Source: an uncultured bacterium
GTDB lineage: Bacteria > CSSED10-310 > CALFER01
Direction of reading: 5' to 3'
Length of the DNA stretch: 64,000 nt
Assembly: GCA_937951895.1 (NCBI GenBank)
Contig: CALFER010000034.1
Coordinates: 62,001-126,000, forward strand
This document shows, one piece after another, positions 17,070-25,151 of this stretch. Below the pieces are notes generated by a model. It had not been told where the DNA came from. It made no database searches and worked only from the letters and a program-made list of their open reading frames with translations. Numbering within the stretch: the first letter of the stretch is position 1; every line of letters starts with the position of its first letter. Both the position numbers and the translations under genes were made by a program.

Positions 17070-19066
17070 TCCGTTCCTTTTCGACCGGAGATCTCATTGA
17101 GTTTATCGAGCAGAAGCGCGTGCTGACCGCTGCATGTCTCGAAGTCCGCAAAGACAAACTGCATGTACTGACTGAACTGAGTCGCGAGATGAATCTGCCG
17201 GATTCGCGTGTCATCTCGCACACACGCTCGGCGTTCAGTCCTGGCACACACCGCCAGGAGATCGTCATGGCGCTTCGCAAACGGAGCGATCTTCGCGGGC
17301 AGCTTGCGGAGCGGATCGACCCGAAAAGCCTCTGGGAAACGCTCGACGCGCCCGGTTCGATACTCACCTTGAGTGACTTCGCCGAATTCGCGTTCGGGGC
17401 ATCGCCCACACCCGACCATCTGGCAGCCGCGGTGCGGGTTCTGAGTTTCAATCGGATGTATTTCGTGCTGGATGACGATGCCGTGCGGATCCAGTCCCGG
17501 GAACTCGTTGAGACTGCCCTGGCGCGCGCTGCGGTCGTCGCGCAGCGTGAGCAGGAAAAAGCGGGACTGGCGGACTGGCTCAAGAGCCGACTCAAGGGTA
17601 CTGATTCGCCGATTCCGCGTGGTCACGGCCGTCTGATCACCGCCTTGAAGACCTGCGCGGTCAATCTCGATGAGCAACCCGACAAACCGTGGATGCGCGA
17701 TATTCTGAAAATGGCGGGTGTGCCGAACGCCGAGGATGTGTTTCCGCTTCTCGTCAAGTTGAATGTGTACGATCCCGACGAAAATCTCCATCTGGACAAG
17801 TTCGGTTTTCCGCGACATTACAGCGCATCGAGCCTCTCACAGGTCGACGCGATTGCCGCCGCCGGGACATCGTTCGACGTTTCCGACCGCGTGGATCTGA
17901 GAGGTATCGACACATTTACCGTCGACAACGCCGAGACGCGGGACATGGACGATGCGATTTCGGTTGAGGTGTCCGGAGACGGGAGCTGCCGGGTCGGCAT
18001 TCACATCACGGACGTCGCCGCGTTCGTGCCGCGCAATTCGGCACTGGACCTGTGCGGTCGCGAGCGCACGCAGACGCTATACATGCCGGACGAGATCATT
18101 CCGATGTTCCCGCATCGATTCTCGGAGGATATCGCCAGTCTCAGGGAAAACCTTGATCGCCTCGCGATTTCGGTCCTGGCCCGATTCAGCTCTGCCCATT
18201 ACCTGATCGATTACCGGATTACCCCATCCATCATCCGTGTCACCCGGCGCATGGATTACGACAGTCTCAATGAATCCGTTCAGATCCCTCCCTTCCCGAC
18301 CCTGATGAAGATCGCGAAATCGCTTCGAGCCGAGCGTGTTCGTGCCGGCGCGCTGGTGATGCACCGCCCGGAACTGACGATTCGGCTGGCGGAGGACCGG
18401 ACGGTAGCGATAAAAATCCGCGAGCGTGAATCTTCGGCCCAGGTTCTGGTATCCGAACTGATGATCTTCTACAACCGCGTGACATCCCAGACGGCCGCGA
18501 ACCTGCATGTTCCGTTTCCATTTCGCTATCAGGATCCGCCTTCGGAAAAGCTTCCGACGCTCCCTGAATCGTTCGACCCATTGATTTCCTATCGCTACCG
18601 CCGCCTCATGAACCGCGCGGAATCCTCGACTGAGCCGAGACGTCATTTCGGACTCGGGGTTTCAACCTACAGCACCTCCACATCGCCCATCCGGCGCTAT
18701 CACGATCTGATCGCGCAGCGTCAGCTCAAATCCGCGTTGAAAGGCCGGGCGGAATACTCGGCAGAGGATCTCGGCGCGCTGATGCAGGAAGTCGAAACGA
18801 CGTTCATCCGCACCAGCCAGATTGCCTGGAACCGTGAAAAATACTGGCTCTACAAGCATCTCGCGACCATGGTCGGCCGTCGGCTGGAGGCAGTGGTTGT
18901 CGATCGGTTTCCTTATCGTTACCAGGTCTGGCTCACCGATTATGCCATGGACGCTGACATTCCCATCACGATGGGATTCGATCTGGTCCCCGGTCAGCAC
19001 ATCGAGGCCGTCATCGAAAAAGTCATTCCCCGCGAAGGACTGCTCAAGCTACGCGCCGTCGAATAG
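17066..19066 (+). CDS. RNB-domain exoribonuclease (RNase II/R family)
   Basis: A 666-residue protein whose centre is an RNB catalytic domain (about 270-590). The magnesium-binding motif is 'TVDNAETRDMDDAISVE', and the downstream signature is 'TSTSPIRRYHDLIAQRQL'. Enzymes of this family degrade RNA 3' to 5'. The N-terminal 260 residues do not show the classic cold-shock domains, and the C-terminal S1 region is short, so this is the compact RNase II-like subgroup seen in many phyla rather than full RNase R. The ATG overlaps the glycosyltransferase stop (ATGA). Nothing obvious links the two functions. Confidence 0.92.
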   Translation: MIRSFSTGDLIEFIEQKRVLTAACLEVRKDKLHVLTELSREMNLPDSRVISHTRSAFSPGTHRQEIVMALRKRSDLRGQLAERIDPKSLWETLDAPGSILTLSDFAEFAFGASPTPDHLAAAVRVLSFNRMYFVLDDDAVRIQSRELVETALARAAVVAQREQEKAGLADWLKSRLKGTDSPIPRGHGRLITALKTCAVNLDEQPDKPWMRDILKMAGVPNAEDVFPLLVKLNVYDPDENLHLDKFGFPRHYSASSLSQVDAIAAAGTSFDVSDRVDLRGIDTFTVDNAETRDMDDAISVEVSGDGSCRVGIHITDVAAFVPRNSALDLCGRERTQTLYMPDEIIPMFPHRFSEDIASLRENLDRLAISVLARFSSAHYLIDYRITPSIIRVTRRMDYDSLNESVQIPPFPTLMKIAKSLRAERVRAGALVMHRPELTIRLAEDRTVAIKIRERESSAQVLVSELMIFYNRVTSQTAANLHVPFPFRYQDPPSEKLPTLPESFDPLISYRYRRLMNRAESSTEPRRHFGLGVSTYSTSTSPIRRYHDLIAQRQLKSALKGRAEYSAEDLGALMQEVETTFIRTSQIAWNREKYWLYKHLATMVGRRLEAVVVDRFPYRYQVWLTDYAMDADIPITMGFDLVPGQHIEAVIEKVIPREGLLKLRAVE

Positions 19067-19483
19067 GCAATCCCCGCGCTGCCGGTCGACCCTTCATCGC
19101 AGATCCAACGAGAATCTCGAGTCTGTCGCGCCGTCGAGAGCGCTTCGCAGCACGGTGTGTCCGGATTCGTCCGCCAGAACCGGTTCACGACAGGATGGGT
19201 CGACGCTTCTTCCCGGCAGGCTCCGGATGCATCCTGCCAGGACAGAACCGGGAATCGGTCGGGCAGGAACGCGGCGGAGAAACAGGCGAGTATCGGCAGA
19301 ACCGGCATGAGATACCGGGCTTCCTTTTCATGGATCAAGGGTATGGAATGCGAGAAGGAGAACGAGCATTACGATGGTTTTGTCAGGTGGTGGTGGACGG
19401 CCGTGTTTCCCGGATGAATGTTGGCGGATATGTTTTGAGCGTATCACACCCGCTGGAAACCATAAAGCCGACTGCACCCATCA
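19067..19483. other. Gene-poor stretch between RNB and the transcarboxylase operon
   Basis: Apart from the possible glycosyltransferase remnant, I see no coding pattern, RNA gene or clear repeat in this part of the 581-base gap. Short plus-strand frames here have no ribosome site or recognisable domain. Confidence 0.5.
19240..19368 (-). pseudogene. Possible remnant of a GT-C (GT22-like) mannosyltransferase
   Basis: The minus-strand frame encodes a short piece reading 'SIPLIHEKEARYLMPVLPI' and then a hydrophobic stretch. This resembles the conserved H-K-E-x-R-[FY]-L-x-P-[VI]-L-P block of GT22-type membrane mannosyltransferases. An in-frame stop lies just upstream, and no further conserved part follows before the frame enters the RNB gene, so it looks like a decayed fragment. 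The similarity is short. Confidence 0.35.
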
Positions 19484-19512
19484 TTGAGCTGGCTGGGAGT
19501 TAATGATATAAG
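19484..19512 (+). promoter_or_regulatory. Promoter of the transcarboxylase operon (extended -10)
   Basis: TTGAGC (19484-19489) and TATAAG (19507-19512) are 17 bases apart, with TGA directly before the -10 box as in extended -10 promoters. Transcription would begin near 19519, giving a leader of about 130 bases before the first gene at 19648. Confidence 0.6.
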
Positions 19513-19521
19513 TGAGATTTG

Positions 19522-19543
19522 CGGGACGGCGCATCCCGTTTTT
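19522..19543 (+). terminator. Terminator-like (attenuator) hairpin in the operon leader
   Basis: CGGGA (19522-19526) pairs with TCCCG (19534-19538) across a 7-base loop and is followed at once by TTTTT (19539-19543). It lies only a few bases downstream of the expected start of transcription, so it could act as an attenuator. The 5-base stem is short, so strength is uncertain. Confidence 0.4.
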
Positions 19544-19647
19544 CGTGTTCTCTATGAGATGTCTATCTTTTTTCCATCAGGGTTTACGGTCATCTCTGTC
19601 TCTTTTGCAGGACGGCAGGGCGACCGTGTGACACATCAGGAGGTTCA

Positions 19648-21198
19648 ATGGCGACGAATCCCAGGATCGAACATCTGCGTAAATTGAAATCCCAGGCCTT
19701 GCTTGGCGGCGGTCAGGATCGCATCGATGCTCAGCACGCGAAGGGGAAAATGACCGCGCGGGAACGGATCCAGACACTTCTGGACAAGGGAAGTTTTCGA
19801 GAAATCGACATGTTCGTGACCCATCGCACGACCGATTTCAACATGGCTGACAAGCAGTATCTTGCGGACAGCGTGGTGACCGGGTACGGAACCATCGACG
19901 GGCGGCTTGTTTATGTATTCAGCCAGGATTTTACTGTTTTCGGCGGATCGCTCGGTGAGGTTCACTCGGAGAAGGTCTGCAAGATCATGGACATGGCGGT
20001 TCAGAACGGTGCGCCGGTCATCGGCATCAACGATTCGGGTGGGGCCAGGATTCAGGAAGGCGTCGTCAGTCTGGGTGCGTACGCCGACATCTTCCTGCGA
20101 AACACCCTTGCATCCGGCGTCGTTCCGCAGATCAGCGCCATCATGGGTCCGTGCGCGGGTGGCGCGGTCTACAGTCCCGCCCTGACGGATTTCATCATCA
20201 TGGTCAAGAAGAACAGCCACATGTTCATCACCGGTCCGGATGTCATCAAGGCGGTCACCCGTGAGGAAGTCTCGTTCGAGGATCTTGGGGGCGCATCGAC
20301 TCACAGCGCGAAGAGCGGGGTCTGTCACCTCGTCGCGGACGACGGTCAGGAAGCGCTCCAGATGATCCGGTCGCTCATCAGCTTCATGCCATCGAACAAC
20401 ATGGAGGATCCGCCGTTTGTGGATACAGGGGATGATCCGTATCGGCAGGAAGAACGCCTCAACGAGATCGTTCCGGAGGATCCGAGCAAGCCATATGACA
20501 TGAAGGAAGTCATTCAGCTCATCACGGACAACGGTGAATTCTTTGAAATCCAGGAAAACTACGCGCAGAACATCATCATCGGATATGCGCGTTTCGGAGG
20601 ATTCAGTGTCGGGATCGTGGCCAATCAACCCAGTATTCTGGCGGGCGTTCTGGATATCAAATGCTCGATCAAGGCCGCACGGTTCGTGCGGTTCTGTGAT
20701 GCATTCAACATTCCGCTCCTGATCCTGCAGGATGTTCCGGGATTCCTTCCGGGCGTCAATCAGGAACACAACGGCATCATCATCCACGGTGCGAAATTGC
20801 TGTATGCGCTTTGCGAGGCGACTGTGCCGAAAATCACCGTGATCACTCGAAAGAGTTACGGTGGCGCTTACTGTGTGCTCAACAGCAAGCACATCCGGAG
20901 CGATGCGAACTTTGCGTGGCCGACAGCCGAAATCGCAGTCATGGGGCCGGACGGCGCGGTGAATATCATTTTCCGGAAAGAGATTGCCGAGGCAGCGGAT
21001 CCGGTCGCCAAACGAGCAGAATTGATTCAGATGTACAAAGACAAGTTCGCCAATCCCTATTGCGCCGCGTCTCGCGGATATATCGACGATGTGATCGAGC
21101 CATCCGAGACACGGTCGCGGATCATCGATTCGCTGAAGATGCTGCAGAACAAACGGGCGACCAATCCGCCCAAAAAACACGGCAACATTCCTCTGTGA
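19648..21198 (+). CDS. Acyl-CoA carboxyltransferase (transcarboxylase 12S / MmdA / PccB family)
   Basis: A 516-residue biotin-dependent carboxyltransferase with paired crotonase-like halves. Landmarks include 'KMTARERIQTLLDKGSF' at the N-terminus, the oxyanion loops 'GGARIQEG' and 'GPCAGGAVYSPAL', and in the second half 'QDVPGFLPG' and 'RKSYGGAYCVLNSKH'. The subunit moves a carboxyl group between biotin and methylmalonyl-/propionyl-CoA. With the 5S-like and biotin-carrier genes that follow, and without a sodium-pump beta subunit, it fits a Wood-Werkman methylmalonyl-CoA:pyruvate transcarboxylase better than a decarboxylase. An AGGAGG site lies just before the ATG. Confidence 0.93.
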   Translation: MATNPRIEHLRKLKSQALLGGGQDRIDAQHAKGKMTARERIQTLLDKGSFREIDMFVTHRTTDFNMADKQYLADSVVTGYGTIDGRLVYVFSQDFTVFGGSLGEVHSEKVCKIMDMAVQNGAPVIGINDSGGARIQEGVVSLGAYADIFLRNTLASGVVPQISAIMGPCAGGAVYSPALTDFIIMVKKNSHMFITGPDVIKAVTREEVSFEDLGGASTHSAKSGVCHLVADDGQEALQMIRSLISFMPSNNMEDPPFVDTGDDPYRQEERLNEIVPEDPSKPYDMKEVIQLITDNGEFFEIQENYAQNIIIGYARFGGFSVGIVANQPSILAGVLDIKCSIKAARFVRFCDAFNIPLLILQDVPGFLPGVNQEHNGIIIHGAKLLYALCEATVPKITVITRKSYGGAYCVLNSKHIRSDANFAWPTAEIAVMGPDGAVNIIFRKEIAEAADPVAKRAELIQMYKDKFANPYCAASRGYIDDVIEPSETRSRIIDSLKMLQNKRATNPPKKHGNIPL

Positions 21199-21213
21199 GC
21201 GAAAGGGACGATC

Positions 21214-21546
21214 ATGCACGGAAAAATCAGTATGGACGAAGTCGCCGGCATTCTGTCAGCGCCCTATACGCATGTTGAACTCGGACAGGTCAATGACCAC
21301 GCGGTGTATGTCATGCATTTCAAGGGCGATTATCCCTTCCACAAACACACCAAAGATGAATTGTATCTCGTGCTGGAAGGCGAAATCCGGATCCGGTTCA
21401 AGAACGAGCCCGAAATCGTGCTGAAAAAACACGATTCGGTCGTTTTGAGAGCCTACACCACTCACAGCCCGGGCTCCCTGGAAGGCGCTCTGGTCCTGAT
21501 GGTCAAGCCGAAGGAAATGTTCGGCGATCCTCAGGCGCACGATTGA
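21214..21546 (+). CDS. Small cupin-domain protein
   Basis: A 110-residue single cupin. Motif 1 reads 'DYPFHKHTKDELYLVLEGEIRI', reduced here to its His, His, Glu metal ligands, and the later 'RAYTTHSPGS' supplies the fourth His. It may bind a metal or a small acid. It is inserted between the 12S-like and 5S-like transcarboxylase genes with gaps of 15 and 7 bases, so it is surely co-expressed. A role in sensing or handling a carboxylic acid is inferred from position only. Confidence 0.8.
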   Translation: MHGKISMDEVAGILSAPYTHVELGQVNDHAVYVMHFKGDYPFHKHTKDELYLVLEGEIRIRFKNEPEIVLKKHDSVVLRAYTTHSPGSLEGALVLMVKPKEMFGDPQAHD

Positions 21547-21553
21547 GGTTTTT

Positions 21554-23053
21554 ATGAATACAAAACCGGTTCAGATATGTGAAACCGTTCTGAGAGATGC
21601 GCACCAGTCGCTGCTTGCCACCCGCATGAGGACGGAAGACATGCTCCCGCTCGCGTCCCTCCTCGATGATATCGGGTACTGGTCCGTCGAGATGTGGGGC
21701 GGCGCCACGTTCGACAGTGCCATGCGATTCCTGGGCGAAGACCCGTGGGAGCGGTTACGGATGCTCCGGAAAGTCATGCCGAAAACCCGCTTTCAGATGC
21801 TGCTTCGAGGACAGAATGTGGTCGGATACAAGCATTACCCGGACGACATCGTCGAAAAATTCATCGAACGGGCCAAGGCGAACGGCATCGACGTGTTCCG
21901 TATCTTCGATGCGCTCAACGACATCCGCAACATGTCGTTCGCGATGCAGGTAGCCAAGCGGGTCGGCGGGCATGTTCAGGCGACCATCAGCTATACCATC
22001 AGCCCCGTCCACAGTATCGAAGCTTTTGTCGCGATGGGCCGTGAACTGGCGGATCTCGGCGCAGATTCGATCTGTATCAAAGACATGGCCGGACTCATCA
22101 CTCCCTACGCCGCATTTGAACTCGTATCCGCCCTCAAACGGGATCTCGGACTCCCGATCCAGCTTCACACGCATTACACGAGCGGCATGGGGACCGCGAG
22201 TCTTCTGAAGGCCGTGGAAGCGGGCATCGACACGGTCGATACCGCCATCTCATCGCTCGCCCTGTCCACTTCCCAACCCCCCACCGAAACGCTCGTCGCC
22301 ATTCTGAGGGGTTCCGCGCGCGACACGGGTCTCAACATGGGCAAACTCGCGGATATTTCCCGTCAGGTCGGAGAGATCCGGAAGAAGTATCAGACCTTCG
22401 AAGCCGGCATCAGCGCAGTCGATGTCAATGTGCTTCAGTTCCAGGTTCCCGGCGGCATGCTGTCGAATCTCGTCAGCCAACTCCGCCAGCAGGGTGCCAT
22501 GGATAAATACTACGATGTGCTGGATGAAATCCCACGTGTCCGAAAGGATCTCGGTTACCCGCCGCTCGTCACCCCCTCCAGCCAGATCGTCGGCGTTCAG
22601 GCGACCTTGAATGTCATCATGGGCGAACGCTACAAGATGATTTCCGAGGAAACCCGTCAGTATATCCGCGGTTACTACGGCAAATCCCCTGCCCCGATCG
22701 ATCCGGAACTGCAGAAAAAGGCGATCGGAAACGATCAACCGATCACCTGCCGTCCCGCCGACATGCTCTGTTCGGGATGGGATCAGGCGAAGAAGGAGAT
22801 CGGTGAGATGGCACGGAGTGACGAGGATGTTCTGTCCTACGCGCTGTTCCCGCAGGTCGCACGACCGTTTCTCGAACGCCGCAACAAGGGATTGGGGGGT
22901 AAAGAAGAGATCGCCGCTGCGATTGCCGCGATGCTGATTCAGCAGAAGGAAACAAAAGAAGCGGTCTCGAAAGCGGTCAGCGGCCCGCCCAATCGCATCA
23001 ACGCCTGGAAAATGGTCGCACGGCCCTGTTTCGCCCGGGGAGGTGTCCGATGA
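21554..23053 (+). CDS. Transcarboxylase 5S / pyruvate carboxylase subunit B-like
   Basis: A 499-residue carboxyltransferase of the pyruvate/oxaloacetate type. The TIM-barrel active site is complete: metal Asp in 'ETVLRDAHQSLLATR' (Asp15), the carboxylatable Lys176 in 'CIKDMAGL', and His205 and His207 in 'LHTHYTSGMG'. The C-terminal conserved domain ('FQVPGGMLSNL', 'TPSSQIVG') is present, but there is no fused biotin domain; that is encoded by the next gene. In the inferred complex this subunit takes the carboxyl from biotin to pyruvate, making oxaloacetate. Its stop overlaps the carrier gene by ATGA. Confidence 0.94.
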   Translation: MNTKPVQICETVLRDAHQSLLATRMRTEDMLPLASLLDDIGYWSVEMWGGATFDSAMRFLGEDPWERLRMLRKVMPKTRFQMLLRGQNVVGYKHYPDDIVEKFIERAKANGIDVFRIFDALNDIRNMSFAMQVAKRVGGHVQATISYTISPVHSIEAFVAMGRELADLGADSICIKDMAGLITPYAAFELVSALKRDLGLPIQLHTHYTSGMGTASLLKAVEAGIDTVDTAISSLALSTSQPPTETLVAILRGSARDTGLNMGKLADISRQVGEIRKKYQTFEAGISAVDVNVLQFQVPGGMLSNLVSQLRQQGAMDKYYDVLDEIPRVRKDLGYPPLVTPSSQIVGVQATLNVIMGERYKMISEETRQYIRGYYGKSPAPIDPELQKKAIGNDQPITCRPADMLCSGWDQAKKEIGEMARSDEDVLSYALFPQVARPFLERRNKGLGGKEEIAAAIAAMLIQQKETKEAVSKAVSGPPNRINAWKMVARPCFARGGVR

Positions 23054-23526
23054 TATCCAAATTCAAGATCATGCTCGACAATGTTCCATACGAAATCGAG
23101 CGGAAAAGTGATCTGCTCGTCGTCAACGGCCAGGAATTCCCCTTCAAGATCGATGGCAGCACCATCCAGATATCCGGATCACCCCATACGGTGGCGATCG
23201 CGGGGAAAACCGCCACGGTGGACGGCATCGGGTACGGATTCGAGGCGGTCGGTCTCGAGGAGAAACGCCAGATGGCCAAGCGCAAGGCGGCATCCAAATC
23301 GGCCGCCGAAGAAGCAGGCGCGATCACCGCGATCATGCCGGGCCTGATCATCAAGATTCTCAAGAAGGAAGGCGATGTCGTCGCCAAAGACGAAGTCGTG
23401 GTGATTCTGGAGGCCATGAAGATGCAGAACGAGCTTCAGGCACCCCAGTCCGGAACGATCCGTCAGATCAATGTCAAGGTCGGGGATTCGGTCGAAATGC
23501 GTCAGGTGCTCGCCGTCATCGAGTAA
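23050..23526 (+). CDS. Biotin carboxyl carrier protein (1.3S-like)
   Basis: A 158-residue carrier. The C-terminal biotinyl domain (about 88-158) holds the biotinylation motif E-A-M-K-M with Lys124, preceded by 'AIMPGLIIKILKKEGD'. The N-terminal 80 residues form a beta-rich domain of the OadA/5S-linked kind rather than the acetyl-CoA carboxylase BCCP type. It shuttles the carboxyl group between the two preceding enzymes. No biotin carboxylase gene is in the window, consistent with transcarboxylation, which needs no ATP. Confidence 0.93.
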   Translation: MISKFKIMLDNVPYEIERKSDLLVVNGQEFPFKIDGSTIQISGSPHTVAIAGKTATVDGIGYGFEAVGLEEKRQMAKRKAASKSAAEEAGAITAIMPGLIIKILKKEGDVVAKDEVVVILEAMKMQNELQAPQSGTIRQINVKVGDSVEMRQVLAVIE

Positions 23527-23541
23527 CCCCGCTGTCCCGGT

Positions 23542-24948
23542 CTACAACTCCAAGGCCGTATTCTCGAGGATCGATCCATCGGGAATGCGGCCTTTTTCCT
23601 GACGCCGGTTGATAATCCGGACATCGCCTCGCAGCTTCACATCCCCGCCGAATTCCACATTCCCTTCAACTGTCAGAGACGTGCACGCAACCAGCGAGGG
23701 AGCTCCCGCCGGGAAGCGTTCCAGCAGATCGCCGATCATGCGATAATAACAGGGATCGAGTGATATCCGAGGCATCACGGCGGTCATCGGGTTCCGAACG
23801 AGCGTGTAATCCGGCGCGAGCAGGTACTGATCGGACCAGAGCAGCAGCAGATCCTGACACGTTTTGACCGGCATGAACCGGGATCGCGGAACGCGAACCG
23901 CCATGGCATCCCTGAAGACCGATATCGCGGCGCCCATGGCCGTTTCGAGTTGAATCACACCCCGGGAATCGGGGCGGGTCGGATCGACCGTCTTCATATT
24001 CGTGATCATGGGCAGATCGACGATCCCGGCATGCTCGTCGAGATACTGGCCCAGACGCGACAGGTCCAGCCAGATCGTATTTGTGTTGAAGTAATTGTAC
24101 CGCGTGATGTCTTCGAACTCCGGGCGGGATTCCGGAGGGCATTGAGCGACTTCGCGCAGAATCAGACAGCCGTCGCGGTGGCTCGCCAGATGCCCGCCTT
24201 TCTTGTCCGCCTCGGTCCGGTCGGCCACCTCCATCAGGAATGAGAAGCCGTTCGAGACAAAGTACCCCAGGATGTCCGGGTCCATGACCGCGCCCAGGTT
24301 ATCCGCATTCGACACGAACGCATATCGGAATCCGCGGACAAGGAGATCGTTCAGGAGCCCCGTCATCAAAAGAGCGCTGTAGATGTCTCCGTGACCGGGA
24401 GGACACCACTCGAGATCCGGGTCGGACGGCCATTCGACCGGTTGAAGTGTTTCCGCGTCGATCTTCGGAACGCGATGCTGCAGAAAGTCCAACGGCACAT
24501 CCGAAACGATCTGAGGATATCCGGCCAGATGGACCCGCGTGTCGTGATGTGTATTGAGACTGTTCATGAAGATGACGGGCGCCGGGCAGCCGGATCGCGA
24601 TCGGAGATCCAGGATCTGACGGACGATCAGATCGAGAAATGTGAAGGTGTTTTTTATCGGAAGCAGGACTTTGGCGCGATCCAGACCCATGCTGGTTCCG
24701 AGGCCGCCGTTGAGTTTGATGACAACTGTTTGTTTGAGTGCGGAGCGGCCGGCTTCGCGGTATTGAGTCAGGGTTTCAGAGTCGCACAGGTCACGAACCG
24801 GACCAATCTCCGATTCCGGGATCGATCCGGTCACGCCGGCCAGGAGTTGCCGGAAGTAGATCTCAAATTTTCGGATCGCGAGATCCGGCAGTCCGGCGGT
24901 CAGCATCTTGCTTCTGAATGATTCGAATCGATCCGGTGACGTTTCCAC
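23542..24948 (-). CDS. UTP-glucose-1-phosphate uridylyltransferase (UDPGP family)
   Basis: A 468-residue member of the eukaryote-like UDPGP family, distinct from GalU. The nucleotide-binding loop is 'KLNGGLGTSMGLDRAK', followed by 'MNSLNTHHDT', 'CPPGHGDIYSAL', 'FVSNADNLGA' and 'FNTNTIWLDL', and the C-terminal region carries left-handed beta-helix-like repeats ('VEGNVEFGGDVKLRGDV'). It makes UDP-glucose from UTP and glucose-1-phosphate for envelope polysaccharides. I prefer the GTG at 24948, with GGAG 8 bases before it; the frame extends to a GTG at 24990, but a CATAAT box next to that codon suggests transcription starts downstream of it. Confidence 0.9.
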   Translation of the reverse strand: METSPDRFESFRSKMLTAGLPDLAIRKFEIYFRQLLAGVTGSIPESEIGPVRDLCDSETLTQYREAGRSALKQTVVIKLNGGLGTSMGLDRAKVLLPIKNTFTFLDLIVRQILDLRSRSGCPAPVIFMNSLNTHHDTRVHLAGYPQIVSDVPLDFLQHRVPKIDAETLQPVEWPSDPDLEWCPPGHGDIYSALLMTGLLNDLLVRGFRYAFVSNADNLGAVMDPDILGYFVSNGFSFLMEVADRTEADKKGGHLASHRDGCLILREVAQCPPESRPEFEDITRYNYFNTNTIWLDLSRLGQYLDEHAGIVDLPMITNMKTVDPTRPDSRGVIQLETAMGAAISVFRDAMAVRVPRSRFMPVKTCQDLLLLWSDQYLLAPDYTLVRNPMTAVMPRISLDPCYYRMIGDLLERFPAGAPSLVACTSLTVEGNVEFGGDVKLRGDVRIINRRQEKGRIPDGSILENTALEL

Positions 24949-25151
24949 AGTGATCGCTCCACGGGTGGATCTGTTGAAGAGTGTCCTCACAATTATGCCA
25001 GATCAACGCGAGAAATGCAGCTTTTTCGCGATGTCGGTGCGCGTTGACCGGCCGGCCGTTGAGAGACACTGTGGATTTTCACCGGACCGGTATGGTATGG
25101 ATGGGCGAGACACTTTCGTTGACGGCCACTCAGAACCCGCACAGGGACACC

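Noticed and set aside
19645..21219. 524-residue minus-strand open frame opposite the 12S-like transcarboxylase gene
   Set aside because: It is antisense to a conserved enzyme, rich in Asp, His and Arg with no domain, and has no promoter or ribosome site.
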